Assembly: GCA_964490765.1 (NCBI GenBank)
Contig: CAZBDV010000001.1
Coordinates: 170,497-234,496 of the forward strand
From: CAZBDV01 sp964490765
Lineage (GTDB): Bacteria; Cloacimonadota; Cloacimonadia; Cloacimonadales; JAJBBL01
DNA length: 64,000 nucleotides
Reading direction: 5' to 3'
Positions 53,825-63,600 of the stretch are shown one piece after another; the first letter of the stretch is position 1; each line of letters opens with the position of its first letter. A program made the position numbers and the translations under genes. The notes beneath the pieces are model-generated. The model saw only the letters and a program-made list of their open reading frames with translations. It was not told the DNA's origin and did not search any database.

Positions 53825-55177
53825 TCAAGCCTCCTTCCAGGCACTGCTCCGGTTGAATAACTCAACCAGGCCTTTATCCAATTTACCCTGCTCTGCCATA
53901 TTCTTAAGGATTGCCAGAGCTTCCTCTTCCGAATAGTGTTTTTTATAGACTCTTTCACTGGAGGTCAGAGCTTCGAATATATCGACGATAGTTAATATCC
54001 TGGTCTCGATAGATATCTGTTCACCTTTAAGACCCCTGTAGTAACCGGAACCATCAAGTAATTCATGATGATTATTACACCATTCCCGAATATCTCTTTT
54101 ACTATAAGGGAATGGCACCTTGCTCAAAAGAAGATCTGTCATCTTTACATGTTTTTCGATCTGACGCCGTTCGTTCTCCGTTAATGTGCCCTCTCGAATA
54201 GTGAGTGCCTTTACCTCTTCCGGTAATAACCAGTATTTTTCCTTTCCGCTGGAATCTATGTATGTGAGTTCTGATAACTCTCGTATAAGGTCAATATCTT
54301 CTTCTTCGCTTCTGTGCATAGGATTATTTAAAGTTGTTACTAAATCAATACCCTTTCGACATTTTTCTATTAGGGCAGGTTCCGCCTTTTCCAATTTCAG
54401 ATAATAGTAGATAGTATCCAATCTCTGTATCACCTCTGAATAATGCTCTCCCAATCTGGTATGCTTATTCATCAACTGTGTGGGAATGGATATCTTGCCT
54501 ATATCGTGGAGCCACGCAGCTATTATCAAATTCTCCTGTTTTTCTTCATCGATCACAGTATCCTTATATCTACCTTTATCATTCTCTCTGATAAAACTCA
54601 CGAAGTTACCAACCATCTCAGCTACTCTTCTCGTGCTGTCATAATTATAAATCGAGAGTGCATCTATTGCAGTTGCCATAACCTCAATGAATGCACCGAA
54701 GAGTTGTTTGATATCCCGGTAATTTTTCTCCAGTTCTTTTTCTTTTAATTTTACGTCCATCCTGAGCAGGTCACGTTCCTCACGAAGTTCATCTTCTGCT
54801 CTCTTTAATCTTAATAGTGATTTTATCTGTGCAATTAATTCGGGAGTATCGAATGGCTTTCTTAAAAAAGCCTCTGCCCCACTCTCAAGGCTTTTGACTT
54901 TAGCATCTGTATCAGAAGACTCACCGGTTATAATCAAAACCGGAATATTTTGTAGTTCGGGATCTGCCTTAATTTGTTTGCATATTGTATGACCACTGAT
55001 CGATGGTAAGTTAATATCAAGCAGAATCAGGTCTGGCTTCTGGTTTTTCACTAATTCCATCCCCTCTAGACCGTCATTTGCAGTAAAAATGCTCGCTACA
55101 GGAATATACTGTCCTATGATCAGGGTTAATATCTCTAACAACTGAATATCATCATCGATGATTACTAATCTGGGCAT
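53825..55177 (-). CDS. Response regulator with HD-GYP-type phosphodiesterase domain
   Basis: A 450-residue cytoplasmic response regulator. The receiver domain (about 1-125) has the acidic pocket D8-D9, the phospho-acceptor Asp54 in L-L-D-I-N-L-P, and Lys107 in R-K-P-F. A coiled coil (about 125-160) leads to an HD-GYP domain with H224-D225 (W-L-H-D-I-G-K-I) and the late D-G-S-G-Y-Y-R-G-L-K-G (about 375-385). The usual GYP is GYY here, and about 80 residues separate the HD helix from the L-T-x-x-E-R-R segment. HD-GYP domains hydrolyse cyclic di-GMP. It is the first gene before selA and selB. Confidence 0.87.
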   Translation of the reverse strand: MPRLVIIDDDIQLLEILTLIIGQYIPVASIFTANDGLEGMELVKNQKPDLILLDINLPSISGHTICKQIKADPELQNIPVLIITGESSDTDAKVKSLESGAEAFLRKPFDTPELIAQIKSLLRLKRAEDELREERDLLRMDVKLKEKELEKNYRDIKQLFGAFIEVMATAIDALSIYNYDSTRRVAEMVGNFVSFIRENDKGRYKDTVIDEEKQENLIIAAWLHDIGKISIPTQLMNKHTRLGEHYSEVIQRLDTIYYYLKLEKAEPALIEKCRKGIDLVTTLNNPMHRSEEEDIDLIRELSELTYIDSSGKEKYWLLPEEVKALTIREGTLTENERRQIEKHVKMTDLLLSKVPFPYSKRDIREWCNNHHELLDGSGYYRGLKGEQISIETRILTIVDIFEALTSSERVYKKHYSEEEALAILKNMAEQGKLDKGLVELFNRSSAWKEA

Positions 55178-55502
55178 TCAATCTCCTTTAAATCAATCTC
55201 TGTTCTTTCATCGCTTTAAGCATATGCACTCTGAAAGAATCGCCTTAATACCTTAATCTATGATTTTAATGAACAATTATCTATTTGATTAGTGTCAAGT
55301 AAAGATTAAATCATATATATACAGCTCTTAGAGCTCGTTTCTATTATTGAACAGATATCTCTGTCTGAAATGCGACTGTAATCAAGGAGACTAATTTTCT
55401 GAATATTGGTTCTATAACCTCCTTTATTGATCACTGAGTTGGAGTAGCGGTAAAATCTTGACAAATGAATAGAAAGAGAGTTTCTGGATTAAAGGAGTTT
55501 CC
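55178..55502. other. Divergent intergenic region
   Basis: Between the HD-GYP operon and guaB. TTGACA occurs on the minus strand at 55293-55298 and on the plus strand at 55458-55463, the latter 40 nt before the guaB start, but neither has a convincing -10 element. No riboswitch or gene is recognised. Confidence 0.4.
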
Positions 55503-56972
55503 ATGGATAAAATTCTATCGAAGAAGGGTTATACATTTGATGATCTCTTGTTAGTGCCAGCTGAATCGGAAGTGCTCCCATCCAGTGTTGATTTGAGCAC
55601 AAGACTAACCAATAATATTTCTTTGAATATTCCGATTATATCTGCTGCGATGGATACCGTAACAGATTCGACGTTAGCTATATCTATAGCCAGAGAGGGT
55701 GGTATCGGAATAATTCACAAGAATATGAGTATTGAACAACAGGCAGAAGAGGTCAGGCGAGTCAAGAGATTTGAAAGTGGAGTTATTACCAATCCCATAA
55801 CATTGAATCCCGATGATACTATCGCTGATGCCCTGAAACTGTCGGAAAAACATAATATTGGTGGTTTTCCAGTCGTTAGAGAAGGAAGCCTGGTGGGTAT
55901 ATTAACCAACAGAGATATCAGATTCGAGACGAATTTCTCTAAGAAAGTATCCTCTCTAATGACGCGGAGAGAGAAGCTGATTACCGCCGAAGAGGAGATT
56001 GATATCGAGAAAGCGAAACAACTACTCCATGCTAACCGGATCGAAAAGCTGCCGATAGTAAACAAAAATAACATCCTTACCGGTATGATAACGGTTAAGG
56101 ATATTCTGAAAAAGATTACCTTCCCCAATGCTGCCAAAGATTCGAAAGAGAGACTATTAGTTGGTGCTGCTGTAGGGGTTAGAGGAGATTTCTTCGAAAG
56201 AGCTTCCGAGCTGACAGCTAAAGGTGTAGATGTGATAGTAATCGATACAGCTCACGGACATCATAAGGATATAATAACAGCTATCCATAAGATAAAATCA
56301 AAGGTTAAGACACCACTAATTGCCGGCAATATAGCTACTGCAGAGGCTGCTAAAGCCTTAATTGATAATGGTGTCGAAGCAATAAAAGTAGGCATAGGAC
56401 CCGGCTCTATCTGTACTACGAGGGTTATCGCCGGAGTGGGTATTCCACAGATGACAGCAATTATGGACTGCGTTGAGGAAGCAGCAAAGCATAGTATCCC
56501 CGTCATAGCAGACGGAGGCATAAAGTTTTCCGGTGACATAGTCAAAGCATTGGCAGCTGGAGCAAGTGCGGTCATGCTGGGGAGTCTCTTTGCTGGAACC
56601 GATGAAAGTCCCGGAGAATTTATCATCGTAAACGGCAGAAGATTCAAAGCATATCGTGGAATGGGCTCGTTGAGTGCTATGAATCGTGGCAGTAAAGACC
56701 GTTATTTTCAGGATGATGTGGAAGCCAATAAATTAGTCGCTGAAGGGGTTGAAGGGATGGTTCCCTATAAAGGTCCTCTCAAAGACTATCTTTATCAGTT
56801 ATTAGGCGGGATACGTGCTGGTATGGGTTACTGCGGAGCTGCTGATCTTGAAAGATTGCGGGAAACAGCTCGCTTTATCGAAATCACAGTTGCTGGTTTA
56901 AAAGAGAGCCATCCTCATGATGTTACTATAACGAGAGAAGCACTGAACTACCATCATGAAAAGGATAGTTAA
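55503..56972 (+). CDS. guaB: IMP dehydrogenase
   Basis: Oxidises IMP to XMP, the committed step to GMP. The 489-residue TIM barrel has a G-Y-T-F-D-D-L-L start, an inserted CBS pair (about 90-200), the catalytic Cys loop G-P-G-S-I-C-T-T-R, the D-G-G-I-K-F-S-G-D phosphate site and the flap with R-G-M-G-S-L and K-D-R-Y-F-Q. AAAGGAG lies 7 nt before the ATG. Full-length and intact. Confidence 0.97.
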   Translation: MDKILSKKGYTFDDLLLVPAESEVLPSSVDLSTRLTNNISLNIPIISAAMDTVTDSTLAISIAREGGIGIIHKNMSIEQQAEEVRRVKRFESGVITNPITLNPDDTIADALKLSEKHNIGGFPVVREGSLVGILTNRDIRFETNFSKKVSSLMTRREKLITAEEEIDIEKAKQLLHANRIEKLPIVNKNNILTGMITVKDILKKITFPNAAKDSKERLLVGAAVGVRGDFFERASELTAKGVDVIVIDTAHGHHKDIITAIHKIKSKVKTPLIAGNIATAEAAKALIDNGVEAIKVGIGPGSICTTRVIAGVGIPQMTAIMDCVEEAAKHSIPVIADGGIKFSGDIVKALAAGASAVMLGSLFAGTDESPGEFIIVNGRRFKAYRGMGSLSAMNRGSKDRYFQDDVEANKLVAEGVEGMVPYKGPLKDYLYQLLGGIRAGMGYCGAADLERLRETARFIEITVAGLKESHPHDVTITREALNYHHEKDS

Positions 56973-57062
56973 CAGGTAGAATATCAGTTTTCTATTCGAT
57001 TAAACAATGGTCTACTTCTAAGTCTGTCAGCATTCAATTTCTACGCTTAAATTGCGGAATTT

Positions 57063-58004
57063 ATGAAGAAAAACAAAAATGAACTTCGCAAGAGATCTCT
57101 GATGAATAGCAGAGCTATCTCTCCCCTATCACTGGCTGCAATCAATAGCTTTTTGTTTTATCTCAGAACGGAAAAGGGGCTGACAGAAAACAGTATAATG
57201 AGTTATGAACTCGACCTACTTGGTTTTTTCGATTATATAAAGAAAGAGCCTGGTAGCATCAAGCTGGAAGATATAGTTAATTATTTTAATGATCTTAAAG
57301 AGATAGGTATAACGAACAACACAATCGCCAGAAAACGCTCAACGATTCGCTCTTTCTTCTCTTTTCTGATTGCTGAAGACACTCCGGTAAATTTTCAACC
57401 TGATGATATACCAAACCTGTCATACAAACAGCATATCCCAGATATTCTCTCTGTTGATGAGATGCTTCATATGTTAGATTCCATACCTCTGATTGATCCA
57501 CTGGACATTCGCAACAGGGCTATTCTGGAATTGATGTATGCAACAGGTATCCGAGTTTCGGAAATGCTTAATCTCACTATAAATGACATCTTCTGGGAAG
57601 ATGAACTATTGAGAGTATTCGGCAAAGGCAGGAAGGAGAGATTGATTCCAATAGCCAGTAAATCTATCTCCTATGTCCGAAAGTATTATGATAACATACA
57701 CCCTATACTGAGTAGAGCAAAACCGACAACCTTTCTCTTCCTTAACTACAATGGAGAAAAACTCTCACGTATGGGATTCTGGAAGATATTACAGAAGATC
57801 GCCATCATAGCAGGGATCAAGAAAAAAATCTCTCCTCATACAATCAGACATTCATTCGCAACACACTTGCTGGAAGCAGGTGCGAATCTTCGTATCGTTC
57901 AAACTCTACTTGGACATACAAGTATCAATACAACACAAATATACACCAATATCGACCTCCGATTCATTAAAGAAAACCACGCTATGTTTCATCCCAGAGC
58001 TTGA
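57063..58004 (+). CDS. xerD: Tyrosine recombinase, XerC/XerD type
   Basis: A 313-residue site-specific recombinase that resolves chromosome dimers. The N-terminal SAM-like domain (about 20-110) has L-R-T-E-K-G-L-T-E-N-S-I and Y-E-L-D-L. The catalytic set is complete: Arg in T-G-I-R-V-S-E, Lys in G-K-G-R-K-E-R, H-T-I-R-H-S-F-A-T-H-L, L-G-H and the nucleophile Tyr in T-Q-I-Y-T-N. The neighbours are housekeeping genes, no att repeats are seen, and length fits Xer, so this is not an obvious integrase of a mobile element. The ribosome-binding site is weak. Confidence 0.9.
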   Translation: MKKNKNELRKRSLMNSRAISPLSLAAINSFLFYLRTEKGLTENSIMSYELDLLGFFDYIKKEPGSIKLEDIVNYFNDLKEIGITNNTIARKRSTIRSFFSFLIAEDTPVNFQPDDIPNLSYKQHIPDILSVDEMLHMLDSIPLIDPLDIRNRAILELMYATGIRVSEMLNLTINDIFWEDELLRVFGKGRKERLIPIASKSISYVRKYYDNIHPILSRAKPTTFLFLNYNGEKLSRMGFWKILQKIAIIAGIKKKISPHTIRHSFATHLLEAGANLRIVQTLLGHTSINTTQIYTNIDLRFIKENHAMFHPRA

Positions 58005-58210
58005 TAATAAATGGAACAATATTAGTAAGATTTCGTTAAACTGATAAATAATCAGACAATATCAGAAGACACTTCACAGCAAATTTTGAGAAAAAACGGG
58101 GGATTCTGGAGAGTCAGGTGTCTTAACAGTAAATGGAAAAGAATTGAAGTGAATGCCTGGAAACATTGACCATTCAAACGAACAATAAGGCAAAATGAGT
58201 GAATAACTAG

Positions 58211-58238
58211 TTGACAAATGACCAGTTAAATATATTAA
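58211..58238 (+). promoter_or_regulatory. Candidate promoter of the 58269 gene
   Basis: TTGACA at 58211-58216 and TATTAA at 58233-58238 (16-nt spacer), about 30 nt before the start codon. Confidence 0.4.
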
Positions 58239-58268
58239 AGATAGGATATGAACTAGAGGAGGTTACAG

Positions 58269-59258
58269 ATGAAGTTGCGAGTTGTAATCATTGCAAGTTG
58301 CCTGATGTTAATGTCTCTGGCTTTAGTTGCTGTAGATGCTGACAAACCGCTGGAGAGACTTGGAAATGAAGCGGCAGCAGAAGCAGATGCACTTTATGAC
58401 GAAGGCCAGTATGCTGCTGCGGCAAATAAATATGAAGAAGCATATAACTATTTCTTAAGGGCAGAACAAGAAGATAATATTCCTTTACAGGATAAGATCA
58501 ATCAGATGCTTGCTGCTATGCAGACATCTTATTATCAGGGACAGGACTATGAAAACACTGTCAGAATTATCGAGAAAAGAATGGAAATGGATCCGCAAAA
58601 TGATGTCTATCCGAGACAGATTGCTCAAATTTATGAACGGAATTTAAACGACCCAGAAAGTGCTATCAACGTATTACAGGATTTCGACCGTGAAAACCCT
58701 GATTTTATAGTTAGAAGAACTATTGCACGACTCTATCTCGGAATGGAGGATAATCAGAACGCACTAACCTGGTTCAACAATGCATTTGAACTTCGACAGG
58801 ATGCAGAAGTATTACAGAACATCGCACTGCTTCACTATCGAACCGGTAATCCAGGAGCTGCAATCAGAGCTTATGAAGATTTTCTGGAGACAGATCCACC
58901 TGAAAATGTACTTGTTACCGTCTATCGTAATATGGGCAAGTTCTATGAGGATATCGGAGATGAAGACAGGTCTATTGAATACTACGAACGATCTAACCAG
59001 CTGAGATTTAACCGTGATATTACTCTGTTATTGCTGACAAAATACTATGATAAGGGTGATTTCTTGAGTGCTATGGAGAAGGTCGATCAGTTACTTCAAG
59101 ACGACCCTAGGAACAGTAATGCTATTTACTATAAAGGGCTGATGCTTTTTGAAGAGGAAAGATTTACGGAAGCAAGAGAAGAGTTTCAGAAAATCATTAA
59201 TGATAGAAGACTCGGTACTACTGCCCGTCGTTATATCGAAAGTATCGACTCAATGTGA
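58269..59258 (+). CDS. Exported TPR-repeat protein
   Basis: A 329-residue exported protein with a signal peptide (about 1-22, ending L-V-A-V-D-A). AGAGGAGG lies upstream of the ATG. The rest consists of TPR units such as Y-D-E-G-Q-Y-A-A-A-A-N-K-Y-E-E-A-Y, R-T-G-N-P-G-A-A-I-R-A-Y-E-D-F-L and E-D-R-S-I-E-Y-Y-E-R-S. It probably works as a periplasmic scaffold. The lipoprotein gene starts 8 nt after its stop, so they likely function together. Confidence 0.85.
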   Translation: MKLRVVIIASCLMLMSLALVAVDADKPLERLGNEAAAEADALYDEGQYAAAANKYEEAYNYFLRAEQEDNIPLQDKINQMLAAMQTSYYQGQDYENTVRIIEKRMEMDPQNDVYPRQIAQIYERNLNDPESAINVLQDFDRENPDFIVRRTIARLYLGMEDNQNALTWFNNAFELRQDAEVLQNIALLHYRTGNPGAAIRAYEDFLETDPPENVLVTVYRNMGKFYEDIGDEDRSIEYYERSNQLRFNRDITLLLLTKYYDKGDFLSAMEKVDQLLQDDPRNSNAIYYKGLMLFEEERFTEAREEFQKIINDRRLGTTARRYIESIDSM

Positions 59259-59266
59259 GGTTAAAG

Positions 59267-59956
59267 ATGCGTAAGCTAATCATATTCCCCTGTGTTATCA
59301 TATTACTGGTTTTATTGATCTCTTGTGATGAAAGAGAAGGTATAAGACCGGAAATTGAAGTCAATGTTGTCAATGATCATTTGTATAGTGATGGTGGCAA
59401 CTGCAACCTCGACAATACTGTAATTGACTTTCAACTCGCTGGAAGCTCGGGATTTATATCAGAAGTGAAGATCATCGTTGATTATGATAAGACAACCAGT
59501 CTTTTCGTCGGAACCGGTAGTGAAGATTTCATTATCACCGACGAAGAAGGATTTGCCCAGGGGTTATATACAGTTACTGACACATTAGCTTACGGTATTG
59601 ATACCTTCAAAGCAAGTTTAGAACGGTTCCCGTCAGTCATGGAAGAAAAGTTTATCCATCTTGATCTGCTGCCAGATATACAGGTTCAGGTTGAGTTAGA
59701 GACTATCTCACCTGGGGCTACAGTGACAGTATATGCAATCTTATCAGACCAATTCGGTGGTGTAGTATCAGGAAAGAATATCCTCTTTACAGCCGATAAA
59801 GGTTCCTTCAACATTGATGCTCCTGTTGAGACTAACGAGGAAGGGATAGCAGAAAATATATATACAGCCGAGAATGAAGAGGGAGTTGTTGAGATTGAAG
59901 TTTCATTAGAGATCTGTTCTGAAGTCAGCAGCAGTACGACAATAATAGTTGAATAA
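59267..59956 (+). CDS. Lipoprotein with Ig-like (invasin-type) domain
   Basis: A 229-residue lipoprotein. The ATG at 59267 is preferred to a GTG at 59255 because GAGG (59257-59260) is 6 nt upstream and the signal peptide then begins at once; the lipobox is L-L-I-S-C with Cys20. The C-terminal about 90 residues (V-Q-V-E-L-E-T-I-S-P-G-A-T-V-T-V-Y-A then F-T-A-D-K-G-S-F and I-A-E-N-I-Y-T-A) look like a bacterial Ig-like domain of the invasin type. The middle is similar but weaker. Function is unknown. It is followed by the terminator at 59995. Confidence 0.75.
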   Translation: MRKLIIFPCVIILLVLLISCDEREGIRPEIEVNVVNDHLYSDGGNCNLDNTVIDFQLAGSSGFISEVKIIVDYDKTTSLFVGTGSEDFIITDEEGFAQGLYTVTDTLAYGIDTFKASLERFPSVMEEKFIHLDLLPDIQVQVELETISPGATVTVYAILSDQFGGVVSGKNILFTADKGSFNIDAPVETNEEGIAENIYTAENEEGVVEIEVSLEICSEVSSSTTIIVE

Positions 59957-59994
59957 TTCAGAGAATAAGAAGATAATAGTAGTATTAGATTCGG

Positions 59995-60025
59995 GCCTGC
60001 CCAATCCGATGGGCAGGCTTTTTTT
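59995..60025 (+). terminator. Intrinsic terminator
   Basis: Perfect 9-bp stem GCCTGCCCA / TGGGCAGGC with a 6-nt loop (atccga), followed by seven T residues (60019-60025). It closes the 58269-59956 unit and touches the end of the converging rlpA gene. Confidence 0.92.
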
Positions 60026-60494
60026 AAGGCAGACTGATAATCTCAATATGCAGCTCTTTGACACCCTTATCTATCATATCAATCTTCTCTGCTGCTCCTA
60101 AAGAGAGATCGAGTTCTCTGCCTGAGACAAAAGGACCCCTATCATTAACCCTCACAGTTACTGACTTATTGTTCATCGGATTCGTTGCCTTGATTATAGT
60201 ATTAAAAGGTAGTTCTCTGTGAGCACAAGTCATAGCATACATATTATAGATCTCTCCATTAGATGTCTGCCTTCCGTGGAAATCTTCTCCATAATATGAT
60301 GTCATCCATCTAAAAGTTGCACCTACTCTATAGTTTTCGCCTGAGGAGGGCAAATCCTTGTAAGGTGATGTTGTTCGGTAATATCTGCTGCGTGGAGTGG
60401 TTCTCGTATCGGTTGTATATCTACCTGAAGGCGCACAGGATACCATTGTAACAATTAGTATGATAAACAGCACTGATACACTGATCGATCTCAT
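60024..60494 (-). CDS. rlpA: RlpA-type septal-ring lipoprotein (DPBB domain)
   Basis: A 156-residue outer-membrane lipoprotein. The start at 60494 follows GTGAGG by 5 nt; a longer frame to 60587 would read through a terminator. The lipobox is T-M-V-S-C with Cys20. The double-psi beta-barrel shows T-S-Y-Y-G-E-D-F-H-G-R-Q-T-S-N-G-E, A-H-R-E-L-P-F-N-T and V-R-V-N-D-R-G-P-F, the conserved RlpA core. RlpA proteins bind or cleave denuded glycan strands at the septum. There is no SPOR domain, which many homologues carry. Confidence 0.92.
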   Translation of the reverse strand: MRSISVSVLFIILIVTMVSCAPSGRYTTDTRTTPRSRYYRTTSPYKDLPSSGENYRVGATFRWMTSYYGEDFHGRQTSNGEIYNMYAMTCAHRELPFNTIIKATNPMNNKSVTVRVNDRGPFVSGRELDLSLGAAEKIDMIDKGVKELHIEIISLP

Positions 60495-60587
60495 AAATAC
60501 CTCACTTAGACCTTTTAATTGGTAACATCTCAATATGTCAATCTGAATTAACCCCATTAGTTTATGTAATCGAGTAATTATAAACAA

Positions 60588-60617
60588 AAAGCCTGTGAAG
60601 GAAAATTCACAGGCTTT
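60588..60617 (-). terminator. Intrinsic terminator of the 60649 gene
   Basis: A perfect 12-bp stem AAAGCCTGTGAA / TTCACAGGCTTT with a 6-nt loop (ggaaaa). On the minus strand it runs into TTTTTGTTT. It lies 31 nt after the stop of the gingipain-like gene. Confidence 0.88.
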
Positions 60618-60648
60618 ACGATATTCGGATTGAATTATCAGTCGTTAT

Positions 60649-63600
60649 CTATTTCATGAGGATCATTCTACCTACTTTAGAGTCCTCTGGTGTTGATAAT
60701 CTATATAGGTAGACTCCACTCCCTACTATTCTACCACTATCGTCGGTTCCGTTCCAGACAAAATTATGAACTCCTGCTTCCAGTATCCGGTCCACAAGAG
60801 TCTTTACTCTCTGGCCACGGATGTTGAATACTTCCAGAATTGTATGGTTCTGACCGGGAAGAGTGAATTCTATCATTGTTTCCGGATTGAATGGGTTGGG
60901 ATAGTTCTGGTTTAGCGAAAGAGCAGATTCGGGAATTGTCGTATCTTCTGCATAAGTGTATGAATCGGGTGCATCGGTTGTTATTCTGATTGCCATACCG
61001 TCCTGGAGCTGGGTTGCAGAGGGGGGATAGATATTAGCATAGGTATATTGCAACCCGACTGTTCGTGTATGGTTCATTATACCAACAGTTGAATAATTAC
61101 GTGTGTGATTCTGATTCCAGACAGTGTTGTATTGGAAAATTATATCTCCATCCTGATCCGGTCGCGGTTCCAGGATAATTTGAATTTTCTCTTTTCCGCT
61201 TGGAGTCAGATTTGCATTACTATATGCATCAAGCCAGCTGATGATCATTTTATTATTAACATCATCATGATACCAGGCAAGTCTGAGTTCGTTGTCGACA
61301 TCATCTAGTCCCTTCAAGTCATCCCAGAATGGTGCAATTATACCTTTAGGAGGAATCGGTGAAGGTAGCGGCCAATTACGGAAGTTGATCTCTTCGGTTG
61401 GTATGAAGGTAATCCAGCCGTTTGAACATATAGATATTTCATCGTAATCAATTCCATAATAGCGGAAAGTGAAGGGCATATCCATCGTCACAGTCTCATC
61501 ATCACCTAACCATAAATCGTTACCTGGCCCACCATTTTCGGGATCTATGTCTATCCAGTAATATTCCGGTGCATAGGGATATTCTGTATCAAAGCTATCG
61601 TAAGCATAGTAACCATAACTGCATGGTCCGGTCGGATGGACATTGGTCACTTCACCCAGTGTAATATTGAAATAGTTCGATGTTAGCCTGCCCACCTGAT
61701 CTTCGAAATGAAGCACGAAATAAACTTGACGACCAACAAACGCATCTTCGTTAGCAGTGACTTCAAAAGACGCTGTACCAGATTCTCCAATCATAATATC
61801 ACCAAAACTAATCGGATCTGATGTCACACCATACACGGCATCTGATTGTGGTTCTACATAAGCAATCAGATCATAGGCATCGACATTACCGATATTGGTT
61901 ATGGAAACGTCTATGGTTGCAGTCTCTCCCGGATCTAAAACATTGTTAGGAGAATTTACTAAATGGTCATCTATCTCGAATAGAATTCCAACAACCAAAA
62001 CCTGTAGCTTGGCTACATCATCAGTAGGTGATATATCCAGAGTAAATTGTATCACTGTGTGATGAGGACAATCGGGAGATATTTCGAATTCGAAACTCCC
62101 TGCAGCTGTCCCACCTCCTTCAAGATCTCCAAAGTCTGCTGTATTACTGGTTATCGTTATGTATTCTTCCTGATTGCTACTCAATGTTGCTGATACTCCC
62201 GATACTGTTGAATTGCCGTAGTTCTTTAAAGTTGTATTAAGAGTAATAGTCTCACCCGGATTGATTTCAGCCCCATCAAAATTGTATTCCATAAGAGTTA
62301 TATTCTCCGAAGAGGCAATCTCAATAGTCTGGATAGTGGGTATATGGTCCTTAGCTGTTACAGTCATTATTATGTCACCCTGTTCTTCAGGATCAATGGG
62401 GATAAAGGCATAATTATCTTCGATTCTATGGGTCGTGTATTCCTCTTCATCTCTTGTTAATGTAACATACCCACCTGACATATTAGGAGCATCAAATTCG
62501 ATGAAATTGGTTCCCTGGTCAATCTGTGCAGGCAATACTATGTTCATCTCGTCAGGAATACGAACCCATGTATTTAAAGATGTATCAGAAAGAGCATTAT
62601 ATATACTGAAATAAAACTCAACCAGTCCACCCGGTGCTTGATCATTGGGATAACCGTTGTATATCTCTATCTTACCCCTTAAAAGAGCAGTTCCCAGACA
62701 CCTGATACCCTCTCTTTGTATACCCCAGTGAAAGCCTGAAGCTATCGCATTATTGAACTCTGTACTTGTATGGAGGTAACTTGGCCCAATAAATCCAACT
62801 GCTCCATTGGGATTTATTGGAGTTCCCATAATCATCCATTTTTCTCCAAAGCAGGGGTTATGATTCGAATTAACGAAATCGCCAGTGTTACAAACAATAG
62901 AGGTAACTATCGGTGATTTACTACCACAATTTGTAGTTACCAGATGATCAGTATGAAAGAGTGGATAGTGCCAGCCCATTGCAGCTCCCCAACCGCGATA
63001 GTTTATATACTGGGCACTTCTGTTTACTGCATCGATTACCTGCCCTGTCATAGGGGGTGATCCGGGATACCAGAAAATAGTGTCTACCTCTGTATAACCA
63101 TAATCATAGAAAAGATTCATCAGCCATTTAGAGAAGAGAACAGGAGTTACCGGTATCGGTAAAGTAGATGCATAATTACCAGCAGCAAACAATGCTCTGT
63201 CCATCCAGTCACTATCATCCAGATAAGGTTCCCTCTCATATTTTATTGTTTTGTTAACCACAGTGGCCAATTCATAGCTATTATTTACTGAGAACCGACC
63301 TACCAGAATTTCAGGAAAGTAATCGTTTCCCGTAATCAGACCGTAAGGTAGATCGGTAGCATCATTATCATTACCTGCATAAAACGTAGGTAAATGGAGA
63401 GTTGATCCAGGTCTGGCATTTCCAACCAGTTGTAGATAATCTGGTTTGTTTTCGGCATTGTTATAAAAATTAACTATGTAATTCTTGATCATCGCATTGG
63501 TGGGATTTGTTCCAATGTCTTCCAGATTAACAACTGTCACGTCGAATCCCCTGGCTCTTTTCCAACGGGCGTAATCGTTAGTCGGCAGTTCTGTAGCACC

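Noticed and set aside
57063..58004. Tyrosine recombinase as the integrase of a mobile element
   Set aside because: It is flanked by guaB and chromosomal-type exported proteins, with no tRNA target, direct repeats or phage genes; length and motifs fit a housekeeping Xer protein.
59995..60025. The 6-nt-loop hairpins at 22163, 59995 and 60588 as members of the palindrome family
   Set aside because: They share loop length but not the GGAGTCGG core, and have T-runs, so they are ordinary terminators.
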